Shown one piece after another: positions 1-8,442 of a stretch of DNA of 64,000 bases. This stretch comes from Deltaproteobacteria bacterium (GTDB lineage Bacteria; Desulfobacterota; Binatia; Binatales; Binataceae): the NCBI GenBank assembly GCA_021780755.1, contig JAJXYF010000005.1, positions 41,031 to 105,030 of the forward strand, in the 5' to 3' direction. Position numbers and translations under genes: made by a program. The notes below the pieces were generated by a model. The model made no database searches, had not been told where the DNA came from, and saw only the letters and a list, made by a program, of their open reading frames with translations. Every line of letters begins with the position of its first letter. Position 1 is the first letter of the stretch.

Positions 1-1
1 C

Positions 2-202
2 AACAAGGAAACCGGTGGACTGGGCATTCTCCATTCGGCGCTGTTGTGCAACCTCGGAGTTATCTTTAACGAAATAGTATGGCTGAAAGATCTCGCGGCC
101 GATTGCGCGAAGGACGGACAGTATAGCTTTCTTTTCGCGGGCGCGCCGTTGAAGCTGGTCTATGGATGCGGCTCGGCGGTGAATCCAATCGCTATCAAAT
201 AG
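2..202 (+). CDS. Cyclase family protein (kynurenine formamidase-like), C-terminal fragment
   Basis: The window opens inside this gene. Frame 2 is open from the left edge and ends at TAG (200-202), giving about 66 residues. The tail contains EIVWLKDLAADCAKDG followed by FLFAGAPLKLVYGCGSAVNP and ends PIAIK. This matches the usual end of PF04199 (Cyclase) proteins, where a 'WLEDLA...G.Y.FLF...PLK...G.GSPVNPLAI'-like stretch closes the fold. Family members are metal-dependent hydrolases of amide or lactam-type substrates, and the substrate here cannot be told. The metal-binding HxxxD region lies upstream of the window. A strong hairpin follows the stop at 259-293. Confidence 0.7.
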   Translation, partial: NKETGGLGILHSALLCNLGVIFNEIVWLKDLAADCAKDGQYSFLFAGAPLKLVYGCGSAVNPIAIK

Positions 203-258
203 TCATTCGAGCAGCCGCGCGCGATGACGAATGGCGCGGCTCAAAGCGGACAGTTGAA

Positions 259-293
259 GCGGGCGGCCGATAGGATTCCTATCGGCCGCCCGC
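259..293. terminator. Bidirectional hairpin terminator between convergent genes
   Basis: A perfect 16-bp inverted repeat (259-274 with 278-293) has a 3-nt loop. It lies between the stop of the plus-strand cyclase gene (202) and the stop of the minus-strand CoA-transferase (325), the usual site of a shared terminator. There is no T-run on either side, so intrinsic termination is inferred from stem strength and position only. Confidence 0.6.
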
Positions 294-324
294 GTGTCTC
301 CGGTGCAATGTGCGCGATGCGCGC

Positions 325-1539
325 TTAAGCCTGGCCCGAACCGCGGATCAACGCTTCGATCGCGTCGGCGCCGTATCCCAGTTCGCGCAAGATCTCTCGC
401 GTATGCTCACCGACTGCCGGCGCGGCGGTCGGTTTGCGCTTTTGCACGCCCGAAACGAAGACCGGGCTGTTCACCGTCGCGAGTCTGCCGACTCCGGGAT
501 ATTCCATGTCGATGAACGCGTCGGCCGCCCGCATCTGCGGATCCTGCACGACGTCGTCGAGCTTGGGCAGCGGCGCGAACTTGATATCGTTGCGCTTGAA
601 AATCATCCGCCATTCAGAGAGGTCGCGAGTCTCGAACTCCCCCTGCAGGATTGCGTACAGTGCCGCCGCATTTTCCGCGCGACCCTCGTTGGTTGCGAAC
701 AGTTCACCGTGGGCAAGCTCGGGCTGTCCGAAAGCCTGGCATAGGCGCGGAAACTCATTGTCCGGATCGATTTGCACCAGTAGAAATAATTTCGCGTCGC
801 GGCTCAGGTACGCCGCGGTCAGAGGATTTGGCGGATGCTTCCCTGCGCCGCGGACCGGAAACGCCGCCTTGCAAAACTTCGCCTGGATGTCGCAGGCGTT
901 CGCCCATGCCCCGCTCGCCAGCAATGAGGTCGTCACGCGTGAGCCGCGGCCGGTGCGCTCGCGCTGATAGAGTCCCAGCATGATCGCGCCAAACATCGAC
1001 ATCGACGTCGGATGGTCGCCCATGCCCGGTCGCGGCGCTCCGGGACTCCCGTCCGTGCCGGTCACCGACATCATCAGACCCGAGCGCGCCCAATATGCGA
1101 GCGCGTCGAAGGCCGGGTCGTCGGCGTCTTCGCCGGCGTCGCCGTAACCCGTCAGATGCGCGTAAATGAGGCGTTCGTTGACGGCCGCCAGGTCCTCCCA
1201 CGAGAGCCGGAATTTCTCGAGCAGCGGCCGTTGATAATTCGTCAGGAAGACGTCGGCCGTGCGCACTAGCCGGATCATCGCCTCACGTCCCGCCGGGTCT
1301 CCGAGGTCGAGCGCAACGCTTTTCTTGTTCCGATTGGTGAGCACCCAGCACCAGTCGAGCTCGGATTTCGCGACGCCCGGCAACTTCGAATAGAGCCGCC
1401 ACAAATCGCCGCCGCCCGGCCGCTCGATCTTGATCACATCGGCGCCGAAGTCGGACATCACGGTTGCCGCCGCGGGTCCCGCGACGTACGTCCCGCAGTC
1501 GATCACCCGGATTCCGGACAGTAGATTGCGTTCATCCAT
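325..1539 (-). CDS. CaiB/BaiF family CoA-transferase
   Basis: A 404-residue class III CoA-transferase, normal length for the family. These enzymes move CoA between carboxylic acids through an aspartyl-CoA intermediate in the cytosol. The N-terminus shows the typical 'GIRVIDCGTYVAGPAAA' start and a 'DFGADVIKIERPGGGD' segment (residues about 30-45). The expected catalytic Asp falls in GMGDHP at about residue 175. The C-terminal part contains 'PLPKLDDVVQDPQM', the conserved region before the last helices. The neighbours do not define the substrate. Its stop faces the cyclase gene across the 259-293 hairpin, and the start is ATG at 1539. A second paralogue lies at 46290-47516. Confidence 0.9.
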   Translation of the reverse strand: MDERNLLSGIRVIDCGTYVAGPAAATVMSDFGADVIKIERPGGGDLWRLYSKLPGVAKSELDWCWVLTNRNKKSVALDLGDPAGREAMIRLVRTADVFLTNYQRPLLEKFRLSWEDLAAVNERLIYAHLTGYGDAGEDADDPAFDALAYWARSGLMMSVTGTDGSPGAPRPGMGDHPTSMSMFGAIMLGLYQRERTGRGSRVTTSLLASGAWANACDIQAKFCKAAFPVRGAGKHPPNPLTAAYLSRDAKLFLLVQIDPDNEFPRLCQAFGQPELAHGELFATNEGRAENAAALYAILQGEFETRDLSEWRMIFKRNDIKFAPLPKLDDVVQDPQMRAADAFIDMEYPGVGRLATVNSPVFVSGVQKRKPTAAPAVGEHTREILRELGYGADAIEALIRGSGQA

Positions 1540-1684
1540 TCAATCGGTTCCTCCACCTGACACTGCACCAGACAGGCTGTAATACAGGAGGTCGCCGACC
1601 GCAACGCCCGCGCCTGTGATCGCCGATCCGATTGCTCGCACCACGACGCAGTGCAATGCGGGTGGATTTTTTCTTGCCAAAGTC

Positions 1685-1714
1685 TTACAGCTCATCATGG
1701 CGACACGCTATAAG
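1685..1714 (+). promoter_or_regulatory. Possible sigma70-type promoter for fructose bisphosphatase
   Basis: TTACAG (1685-1690) and TATAAG (1709-1714) are separated by 18 bp, directly before the upstream ATG of the gene. A start point about 7 nt past the -10 box would fall at about 1721, so the ATG at 1723 would be almost leaderless. This is weak sequence evidence only. Confidence 0.3.
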
Positions 1715-1722
1715 TTCACCTG

Positions 1723-2766
1723 ATGACCGAGCCCACACTGGAGGCGAAGGGCAAGACCATGACCAAGCCGTTGATGATGACCCTGGATCGCTATCTGCGC
1801 ACGCGCGAGCGGATTGGCCCGGAATTGATCGTAACGATCGAGTCCGTAGCGCACGCCGTCAAGCGCATCTCCAACGAGCTCGCCAGGGCCGCGCTTAAGG
1901 GCGAGCTGGGTTACAGCGGCACCGTAAACGTTCACGGTGAAGAGGTCGAAAAACTCGACGCCTGGAGCGACAAGGTTTTCGTCGATGCCTTTTCCGCCGG
2001 CGGCCCCGTCTGCACGCTGATTTCCGAAGAGATGGACGAACCGCGCCATCTCAAGGCCCAATGCACCCGCGACTCTTTCGCGTTGCTCTATGATCCGCTC
2101 GATGGATCGTCGAACACCGATGTTAATGGGGCGCTCGGCACGGTCTTCGCCGTACGTCGGCGCAAGCCCGGCCATGGCGACAGTCTCGCGGACGTTCTCG
2201 CGGCCGGCACCGAACAGATCGCCGCCGGCTACGCGCTCTATGGCCCGGCCACCATGCTGGTATTTACGGTGGGCGACGGCGTTAGTGCGTTCGTGCTTGA
2301 TCCCGCGACCGGCAAGTTCATGCTCTGGCGCGAAAAAATTACGATGCCCCCGCGGGGCAAAACCTACGCCGTCAATCAGGCCAACGCCGCAAAATGGCAT
2401 CCGGGTGCGCGCGCCCTCGTCGATCGCTTCACCGGCCCGAAAGACCAGGGTGGTGGCTACTCGCTCCGCTACTGCGGCGCCTTCGTCGGCGATTTCCATC
2501 GATGCCTCCTTAATGGCGGAATCTTTCTTTACCCGGGCGAGATCAGCTCCGGACGCGGGAGCGCCGGCAAGCTGCGCCTGATGTACGAGGTCGCCCCGCT
2601 CTCGATGCTTGCCGAGCAGGCCGGCGGCGCGGGATCGATTGGACATGGGCGCGCGCTGGAGGTTGTTCCCGGTAACATCCACGAGCGCGTCCCCGTCTAT
2701 ATCGGCAGTGCGGAGGAAGTCGCGCTCGCCGATAAACTCGAGGTCGAAGGTCGATCGCGATCGTGA
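1723..2766 (+). CDS. fbp: Class I fructose-1,6-bisphosphatase
   Basis: A 347-residue protein of the FBPase class I family, which hydrolyses fructose-1,6-bisphosphate to fructose-6-phosphate in gluconeogenesis in the cytosol. The metal-binding signature DPLDGSSN is at about residues 124-131, preceded by the acidic 'ISEEMDE' loop. The 'YVNQ'-like substrate loop appears as AVNQANAAKW, followed by SLRYCGAFVGDFHRCLLNGG and GKLRLMYEVAPLS, all typical of the family. Two starts are possible: ATG 1723 (no Shine-Dalgarno; perhaps leaderless) and ATG 1759, which has GAGGCGAAGG just upstream. The shorter form would lose 12 residues and keep every conserved block. The C-terminus is slightly extended (EGRSRS). 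Confidence 0.93.
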   Translation: MTEPTLEAKGKTMTKPLMMTLDRYLRTRERIGPELIVTIESVAHAVKRISNELARAALKGELGYSGTVNVHGEEVEKLDAWSDKVFVDAFSAGGPVCTLISEEMDEPRHLKAQCTRDSFALLYDPLDGSSNTDVNGALGTVFAVRRRKPGHGDSLADVLAAGTEQIAAGYALYGPATMLVFTVGDGVSAFVLDPATGKFMLWREKITMPPRGKTYAVNQANAAKWHPGARALVDRFTGPKDQGGGYSLRYCGAFVGDFHRCLLNGGIFLYPGEISSGRGSAGKLRLMYEVAPLSMLAEQAGGAGSIGHGRALEVVPGNIHERVPVYIGSAEEVALADKLEVEGRSRS

Positions 2767-2826
2767 CGTGCTGTCCCTGACAAGCTTTCGCGGGCTCCGC
2801 GTGACGCTTTAGCGATGGAGGAGAAA

Positions 2827-3603
2827 ATGGCTCAAGGCAGAATCGACGGCAAGGTCGCGATCATCACGGGCGGCGCATCCGGAATCGGCCGCGCGACGGC
2901 GGAACTGTTCGCCCAGGAAGGCGCGAAGGTAGTAATAGGGGATCTTGCGACGAGCGCGGGCGAGGAAATCGCGAAGTCGATCGGCGCCGTCTTTGTCCCC
3001 ACCGATGTGCGCGATCCAAAATCCGTCGAGCGCCTGGTGCGCGCCGCGTGTGACAAGTTCGGCGGCCTCGATATCATGTTCAACAACGCGGGCATCGGCA
3101 TCGTCACGCCGCTGGTCGAAACCAGCGAAGAGCTTTACTCCAATACGATCCGGGTCGATCTGGACGGCGTTTACTGGGGTCTCAAGTTCGCCGGCAAGGT
3201 CATGATCGCGCAGAAGCGCGGCGCGATCGTGAACACCGCATCGGTGGCCGGCATCCGCGGCAGCGTGGGGCTGTCGGCGTATAATGCCGCCAAGCACGGC
3301 GTGGTCGGCCTGACACGCAACGCGGCGCTTGAGTTCGCCCCCGCGGGCGTGCGCGTAAACTGCATCTGCCCCGGCATCATCGATACGCCGCTGGTCGCGC
3401 GCGCCTTCGGTGCCACCGAGGAGATTCGCGAGACCATGCATCGCTTCCATCCGCTCGGCCGGATGGGCAAACCCGTCGAGATCGCGCGATGCGTTCTGTT
3501 CCTCGCCTCCGACGATGCGTCGTTCGTCACCGGCCACGCGCTGGTGGTTGACGGCGGAGTCTCCGCCGGCGTCGGCAGCACCAGCGGGATTACCACCAAC
3601 TAA
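2827..3603 (+). CDS. Short-chain dehydrogenase/reductase (SDR, glucose 1-DH-like)
   Basis: A classical SDR of 258 residues from the ATG at 2827, which sits 2-3 nt after a strong GGAGGAG at 2818-2824. An in-frame ATG at 2815 overlaps that Shine-Dalgarno and is unlikely. The Rossmann motif TGGASGIG is at residues 14-21, NNAG at 86-89, and the catalytic triad is Ser139, Tyr152 and Lys156 (SAYNAAK). The C-terminal 'FVTGHALVVDGG' is standard. The Asp in 'VVIGDLA' at the end of beta-2 suggests NAD(H) preference (family knowledge). The substrate is unknown. The gene follows fbp by about 60 bp on the same strand. Confidence 0.92.
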   Translation: MAQGRIDGKVAIITGGASGIGRATAELFAQEGAKVVIGDLATSAGEEIAKSIGAVFVPTDVRDPKSVERLVRAACDKFGGLDIMFNNAGIGIVTPLVETSEELYSNTIRVDLDGVYWGLKFAGKVMIAQKRGAIVNTASVAGIRGSVGLSAYNAAKHGVVGLTRNAALEFAPAGVRVNCICPGIIDTPLVARAFGATEEIRETMHRFHPLGRMGKPVEIARCVLFLASDDASFVTGHALVVDGGVSAGVGSTSGITTN

Positions 3604-3646
3604 GGCGGCGCCCCGCCAGGCGCTGCGGGGCGTCCGCAATTCGCCG

Positions 3647-4339
3647 TCAGCGCTTTTCGAATTGCTTGTTGCCGTACAGGATCGACCGTTCCTCGTCGGT
3701 CAACGGGTGTACCGGCATATCGGCCATCACCGCCATCCCTTTCTTGACCGCGGGCCGCGCGCCGATCGCGTCGATCCAGCGTTTCAGATTCGGGGGGCTT
3801 TCTAACTGTTCAGGCTCGCGCCGCAGCGCCGCCACCACCCACGGGTACGACGCGATATCGGCGATCGAATAGTCACCGCCCAGAAATGCACTCTCGCCCA
3901 GGCGCTTGTTCATCACGTCGCATAGCCGATGGGTCTCCTTGGTGTAGCGATCGATCGCGTATGGAATCTTTTCGGGCGCGGCGTTGCGGAAATGTCCCGC
4001 CTGCCCAAACATCGGACCCACGCCGGCCATCTGGAACATCAGCCATTGGATCACGCCATAGCGCGCGCGCATCTCGGACGGCATCAGCTTGCCGGTTTTT
4101 TCCGCGAGATAAAGCAGGATCGCGCCCGATTCAAACAGCGCGATCGGCTTGCCGCCCGGCCCTTCGCTATCGACAATCGCGGGCATCCGGTTGTTCGGGC
4201 TGATCTTCAGGAAGTCGGGCGCGAACTGCTCGCCCTTGCGGATGTTGACCGGCACCACGCGATAGGGCGTGGCCGTCTCCTCGAGAAAAATCGAAACCTT
4301 GTGACCGTTTGGGGTTGGCCAATAGTACAGATCGATCAT
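3647..4339 (-). CDS. Glutathione S-transferase, Nu-class (YfcG/YghU-like)
   Basis: A 230-residue protein from ATG 4339; an ATG 15 nt upstream (4354) is the alternative start. The N-terminal thioredoxin-like domain begins 'MIDLYYWPTPNGHKVSIFLEE' (given in parts: WPTPNGHK, SIFLEE). It continues with 'KISPNNRMPAIVD', containing the cis-Pro, and 'LFESGAILLYLAEK', the glutathione-binding Glu-Ser pair. The all-helical C-terminal domain has 'QWLMFQMAGVGPMFGQAGHF', a hallmark of the YghU/YfcG disulfide-bond oxidoreductase-type GSTs. Such proteins bind glutathione and reduce disulfides or peroxides in the cytosol. The gene converges with the SDR gene upstream. Confidence 0.9.
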   Translation of the reverse strand: MIDLYYWPTPNGHKVSIFLEETATPYRVVPVNIRKGEQFAPDFLKISPNNRMPAIVDSEGPGGKPIALFESGAILLYLAEKTGKLMPSEMRARYGVIQWLMFQMAGVGPMFGQAGHFRNAAPEKIPYAIDRYTKETHRLCDVMNKRLGESAFLGGDYSIADIASYPWVVAALRREPEQLESPPNLKRWIDAIGARPAVKKGMAVMADMPVHPLTDEERSILYGNKQFEKR

Positions 4340-4510
4340 CGTCAGCCGCCTCACTCGTAGTTTATGTCAGGTTCGCCGGGTAGCGTTGCGCCGTCAAGCC
4401 CCGGAATCACCACGCGCAATCCAGTTGGCGAGGAACTCAAAACTTACAGTCTTCTGAAACCTCGTGAGGTTGGGAAAACCATAGGTTTGTGCTCCACAAC
4501 AACTCTCTCT

Positions 4511-5071
4511 CTAGTCCTCCGGCAGATCGACAAACACCGCCGCCGCCACCACCGAGGTCCACAATCCGTTGCGATCGCCGATCGCCGATTGTGTGATATT
4601 GCGCGTCCGCACGATCTTGTCCGACAGCTTCCAGAGGTCCTTGCGCTCGTCGTAACTGGTATTCGGATCGAAGTCGATCCCGAGCGCGGTCGCCAGCATC
4701 GTCGCCGCGAGATCTTCGGCATAGTCGCCCGCCTTCTGGTCCGTCTGCCCGAAGCTCTTATGCTCCGACAGGTAGCCGTATTGATCCTTGTCCGCCGGAA
4801 TCGCCAGTCCGACCGAGGCCGCTACCAGCCGATGGGGTTCGTTGGTCGCTTCGTCGTACATCACCGCGTAAACGATCTGCCCTGGCCGCAGCATCTTGAG
4901 TCCGTCCTGAATCGAGATCACCTTGCACCCCGGCGGAAAGATCGAGCTGACGCGCACCAGGTTGAACTCCGCGATCCGTGCGTCACGCAAGGCGAGCTCG
5001 AACGAGTTCAGCTTTTCCGAATGCTTGCCGACACCCTTGGTGAGAAATATTCCTTTTCCTACTGGACCCAT
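4511..5071 (-). CDS. pdaD: Pyruvoyl-dependent arginine decarboxylase
   Basis: A 186-residue proenzyme of the PvlArgDC family, which converts arginine to agmatine and CO2 for polyamine synthesis. The self-cleavage site is visible as [12 protein letters not shown]. Ser42-Ser43 corresponds to the Ser-Ser bond that is cut to give the beta chain and the N-terminal pyruvoyl group of the alpha chain. '[14 protein letters not shown]', 'AASVGLAIP' and '[13 protein letters not shown]' are further family blocks, and the length fits the usual 160-190. There is no agmatinase or agmatine deiminase next to it, so the rest of the pathway must lie elsewhere. The archaeal/chlamydial-type enzyme is less common in bacteria than the PLP-dependent SpeA. 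Confidence 0.9.
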   Translation of the reverse strand: MGPVGKGIFLTKGVGKHSEKLNSFELALRDARIAEFNLVRVSSIFPPGCKVISIQDGLKMLRPGQIVYAVMYDEATNEPHRLVAASVGLAIPADKDQYGYLSEHKSFGQTDQKAGDYAEDLAATMLATALGIDFDPNTSYDERKDLWKLSDKIVRTRNITQSAIGDRNGLWTSVVAAAVFVDLPED

Positions 5072-5313
5072 TAGTCATTCCCCGCGTCAGCTTGAAATCT
5101 CCGCGCCGCACCTGACGCGCCTTCACCATTCGATTCATCATCGCCCGGTTCCGCGAGGCACGCAAACCCGCTCATCGCCGCGTCGCTACTGCAGCGTGAA
5201 TTCGCTGCTCGCGTTGAAGTGCAATTGAGTGAATAGCGAAATCTTAAGACTTACTCGAGCTGCGTCGCTGTACTGATCCGGCTTCGACCGGCTTAGCCGA
5301 ACCCGGCCTTTCG

Positions 5314-5874
5314 TCACTTTGCGATTCGCGCGGCGGTCGGGATCCCGGTCGGCAAGCCGTCGATACTCTCGAGGTTTTTGTCCCGCTGATACTTCACGGC
5401 CTCGTCGTCGCCGCGGCTTTCCCAGTACTTGCGCAGAGTGTCCCGTTGCTCGAGCCCTTCGCGTCGCGGCACGCCGTACCCGCATGAGGTCATCGCGGTC
5501 TCGACGTCGATCTCCATGATTTGCCGCACGCCGGGCTCCGCGGGAAACATCGCGAGGTATTCGCTCCACTGCCGGTCGCCCCGATGAATCGCGCGGCCGC
5601 TGCCGTACAGCCGCGCGATACGCGCGGTTTTGTCGAATGAGCAGAACATGATCGTGATGCGCCCGTTTTCCAGCAGGTGTGCCGCCGTCTCATTGCCGCT
5701 GCCGGTGAGGTCAAGGTAGAGCACGCGATTGTCGCTGACCACGCGAAACGTATCCATCCCCTTGGGCGACAGGTTGATCCTTCCTTCGTGCGGCGCGGTC
5801 GCGACGAAGAACACCTTCTGTTTCGCGATGAACTGTTTCAGCTCGGCCGTGATCGTCTTGTACCATTCGGACAT
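5314..5874 (-). CDS. PPOX-class (pyridoxamine 5'-phosphate oxidase-like) FMN-binding protein
   Basis: About 186 residues from ATG 5874 (MSEWYKTI); an upstream ATG at 5904 would add 10 residues. The split-barrel flavin-binding fold is indicated by 'FFVATAPHEGRINLSPKGMDTFRVV', 'VLYLDLTGSGNETAAHLLENGRITIMFCSF' and 'RLYGSGRAI'. These are hallmarks of PNPOx-like proteins that bind FMN or a related cofactor such as F420 or haem. The C-terminal region with 'TSCGYGVPRREG' is typical of the subgroup annotated as pyridoxamine 5'-phosphate oxidase family. It is a putative cytosolic oxidoreductase of unknown substrate. No operon partner is obvious. Confidence 0.85.
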   Translation of the reverse strand: MSEWYKTITAELKQFIAKQKVFFVATAPHEGRINLSPKGMDTFRVVSDNRVLYLDLTGSGNETAAHLLENGRITIMFCSFDKTARIARLYGSGRAIHRGDRQWSEYLAMFPAEPGVRQIMEIDVETAMTSCGYGVPRREGLEQRDTLRKYWESRGDDEAVKYQRDKNLESIDGLPTGIPTAARIAK

Positions 5875-5904
5875 AAGCGCGCCCTCACTCTGACCCGGCG
5901 TCAC

Positions 5905-6328
5905 CGCGCGGTACCCCCGCTCGGCGTCCTGGGCAACCGATCACGGTCGCGATTCGGCCATTAATCAACTTGCCATACTGAGTATATAATGTGACAGCAT
6001 CAAAAGTGTACTCTGTCGGCTGAAACCTTCATTCCGCCCCGTCCGCTTGGCCATTAGTTAATCATTTGACCATCGGATGTTCGCACGGCCGTCATCCTGC
6101 CGAACAATCTTTGTGCGTATGCTGACGCCCGAGGGGGTCAGTCGTCTCGTTCCGGTCGGTTGGGGAGAAGGGCGGTATTTTGGTGGTTCGGGCGGCGCGA
6201 CCAGCGGCATGGTTCCGCAGATGCCGGGTGCGAGCGGTATGCCTTCGATGCCCAAGCTGCCCTGAAGTACATGGCATCTCTCCACGATAGTTAGTTCAGT
6301 ATCGATGCGCATCGCGCGCGGCGGTCGC
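5905..6328. other. Intergenic stretch, no convincing gene
   Basis: No gene can be supported here. Two short overlapping frames (6077-6265 plus, 6058-6357 minus) have no recognisable domain or Shine-Dalgarno. The part at 5960-6010 is AT-rich and contains TATATAATG, which could hold a promoter. Two similar words, GGCCATTAATCA (near 5957) and GGCCATTAGTTAATCA (near 6049), may be operator-like repeats. Confidence 0.4.
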
Positions 6329-6365
6329 TTGACAAACCGTCCCCACTGGTAGTGCACTCGTAGTG
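6329..6365 (+). promoter_or_regulatory. -35 box and palindromic operator before amidohydrolase gene
   Basis: TTGACA at 6329-6334 is followed by a 22-bp palindrome at 6344-6365 of form CACT-N3-AGTGCACT-N3-AGTG, in which every base outside the two N3 gaps is symmetric. The palindrome covers the expected -10/start region of a promoter for the gene at 6400. This is the layout of a TetR- or GntR-type repressor site; no regulator gene is adjacent. Confidence 0.5.
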
Positions 6366-6399
6366 GATAGTCAATCTCGCCTGGGGGAGGTCATTCGCG

Positions 6400-7521
6400 A
6401 TGGCCCGTATAATCGATGCCGACGGACATATCGTTGAGCCGCGCAAGCTGTGGGAGGAATACGTCGAGCCCGAATTCCGCGATCGCGTCGTGCGCGTTCA
6501 ACGCGGCGCCGACGGCCTCGACGAGTTCTGGGTCAACGGCGAGCGCCGCCGCGGCCCCGGTGGTTCAATCGTCGCCTCGGTCATTCCCGGCGGCTATCTC
6601 GACCCCGCGCGCACCCGCGCCGCGGCCTGGGAGGACATCCTCCCCGGCAGTTGGGACCCGCACGCGCGCATCAAGGTGCTCGACGAAGAGGGCATCGACG
6701 TCTCCTTCCTCTACCCGTCCTTCTATTTGATCTACGGTGACCTCGAAGATCCGCGCCTCGCCGCGGCCGCCTGCCGTGCCTACAACAACTGGATGGCGGA
6801 CTTTTGCCGGCCCTATCCGAAGCGCCTCTACGGCGTCGCCCCGATGCCCATTCAAGACATCGATCTCGCCGTCCGTGAAATGCGCCGGGTGGTCAAGGAC
6901 CTCAACTTCAAGGCGGTCTTCATCCGGCCCAACCCCTACAACCATCGACGGCTGTGCGATCCCGCCTACGACGTTTTCTGGCGCGAGGCGCAAGCTCTCG
7001 ATATCCCTGTCGCGGTGCATTCGAGCTTCGGCACCAAGATGCCCGCGCTTGGCGCCGACCGCTATCTGCACGACACTTTTTCCTTTCACATGGTCTGTCA
7101 TCCCTTTGAACAGCAGGCCGCCTGCATGGACGTCATTTGCGGTGGAGTGCTCGAAAGGTTTCCACGACTGCGCATCGGTTTCCTCGAGTCGGGCGTCGGA
7201 TGGGCGGGCTACTGGCTCGATCGGATGGACGGGCATTACGAAAAAATGGGCGCGATGGCGCCGTGGCTGAAAAAGCGCCCGACCGAGTACTTCGCGGAAC
7301 AATGTTACCTGTCGTTCGATCCCGACGAACGCACACTCGCCGCAATGTGCGAGCTCGGTCTCGACCGCAATATTCTGTGGGGCTCAGATTACCCGCACTT
7401 TGATTGCACCTACCCGGGTGTAGTCAAACAGATCGAGAATGCGGTGAAGGTCCTGCCGCCGTCGGCTCGCCACAATATCCTGACGGCGAATCCGGCCCGA
7501 TTTTACCGCCTCGCCGAATAG
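6400..7521 (+). CDS. Amidohydrolase-2 family metal-dependent hydrolase
   Basis: A 373-residue protein of the Amidohydro_2 (ACMSD-related) TIM-barrel family. It starts with IIDADGHIVEP, carrying the DxxxH metal-binding element (Asp6-His10). Later metal or active-site residues are His207 in VAVHSSFG and Asp at about 329 in WGSDYPHFD. The segment 'FNHPFEQ'-like 'HMVCHPFEQQAACMDVICGGVLERFPRLRIGFLESG' (given in part) is typical of the large actinobacterial/Binatota set of these proteins. Members decarboxylate or hydrolyse small carboxylates; the substrate here is unknown. GGGGGAGG lies upstream of the ATG, and a palindromic operator at 6344-6365 suggests inducible expression. Confidence 0.9.
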   Translation: MARIIDADGHIVEPRKLWEEYVEPEFRDRVVRVQRGADGLDEFWVNGERRRGPGGSIVASVIPGGYLDPARTRAAAWEDILPGSWDPHARIKVLDEEGIDVSFLYPSFYLIYGDLEDPRLAAAACRAYNNWMADFCRPYPKRLYGVAPMPIQDIDLAVREMRRVVKDLNFKAVFIRPNPYNHRRLCDPAYDVFWREAQALDIPVAVHSSFGTKMPALGADRYLHDTFSFHMVCHPFEQQAACMDVICGGVLERFPRLRIGFLESGVGWAGYWLDRMDGHYEKMGAMAPWLKKRPTEYFAEQCYLSFDPDERTLAAMCELGLDRNILWGSDYPHFDCTYPGVVKQIENAVKVLPPSARHNILTANPARFYRLAE

Positions 7522-7591
7522 TCAGTCGCGCCCCGGCCACGCGCCGCGCGCATGAGGGAATTGTGACCGCGCGCGGCAGAAACTCGAATCA

Positions 7592-8155
7592 CTATGCGAG
7601 CCGTTCGATCGCGAATAGTACGGCGAGGATTACAAGTATGATCCCAGCCGCGCGTTCGGCGTTGCGTTCATAGCGTTCGCCGAGGCGCGCGCCAAATGCC
7701 AGTCCGATCGAGGTGAAGGCCGTGGTGGTAATCGACACGGTGATCAGCAGCGGCAGCAGAGGTATCGCCAATGCGGGAAGCGCAATACCCACTCCGAGGG
7801 AATCGAGGCTTATCGACAGCGAAGCGAACAGCAGGCCCGCCCCCGTGGTCGCGTCGAATGTCGCCTCCGACGAGTTGCGCAGCGAGCTTCGAATCATCAG
7901 CAGGCCGATTGACGCCAGCAGCGCGAAGCCGATGTACGCGGCGATCTCGCCGAGCATCCGGCTCGCACCCGCACCCAGTACGTAGCCGATAACCTGCATC
8001 GCAATCTCGGAACTGGCGAAGGCGATTCCTACGCGCGGTCCGGCACCGTCGGGCAATCCGGCGACGCCCACACCCAGCGAAACCGCCAAAACGTCAAGTC
8101 CCACCGCGAGCGCCACCGCGACGACCTTTCCCAGCACGATCAAATCACGGTGCAT
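7592..8155 (-). CDS. mntP: MntP-like manganese efflux pump
   Basis: About 187 residues from ATG 8155 (MHRDLIVLG), or 198 from 8188. There are six hydrophobic segments in two repeats. The first repeat contains 'AVGLDVLAVSLGVGVAG' and the second 'SLSISLDSLGVGIAL', the paired Asp-containing motifs that define the MntP/DUF204 family of inner-membrane Mn(II) exporters. The closing 'ERAAGIILVILAVLFAIERL' matches the last helix. No yybP-ykoY-type leader could be recognised upstream. The gene is convergent with the amidohydrolase gene and divergent from the degraded DoxX-like stretch. Confidence 0.85.
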   Translation of the reverse strand: MHRDLIVLGKVVAVALAVGLDVLAVSLGVGVAGLPDGAGPRVGIAFASSEIAMQVIGYVLGAGASRMLGEIAAYIGFALLASIGLLMIRSSLRNSSEATFDATTGAGLLFASLSISLDSLGVGIALPALAIPLLPLLITVSITTTAFTSIGLAFGARLGERYERNAERAAGIILVILAVLFAIERLA

Positions 8156-8365
8156 TTCGAATCGGTTCCCTGACAGCGCCGTAACCAAGAGAATCAGAGG
8201 GCGTCATTTCGATGCGGAGTCGCGTCGGCACGCCGAAGCGCTCGCTGCTGCTTTCGCCGCGCCGGTGGTGGGCCATGCCGCCAATGCCGCTGCGATCGTC
8301 CGGCGCAGGGCCGCCCGCCGGCATCGTCCACGGATGCGCGGGCGGGCGGGTGGAGGCCCAGGGCA

Positions 8366-8442
8366 CAGGCTGTCGGCTACCGGATTTGCACCGTCCTGAT
8401 CGCGCTTTCGCTTCTGTCAGGCGGGGTCGTCGATCTGTTGCG
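8366..8442 (+). pseudogene. DoxX-like membrane protein remnant (first helix only)
   Basis: Frame 2 reads QAVGYRICTVLIALSLLSGG then VVDLLRPS. This strongly resembles the N-terminal helix of DoxX-family proteins ('GYWI.TGLLAL.FL.GG..DLLRPP'). After this point the frame runs into unrelated sequence and then overlaps the 3' end of the cytochrome gene on the other strand. No start codon or Shine-Dalgarno is visible in frame. The remainder of 8189-8536 holds nothing recognisable. I read it as a truncated, decayed gene; chance similarity is possible because only about 26 residues match. Confidence 0.4.

Noticed and set aside
6058..6357. Overlapping small frames on both strands (6077-6265 plus, 6058-6357 minus)
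   Set aside because: No domain, no ribosome binding site and mutual overlap; the region looks regulatory.
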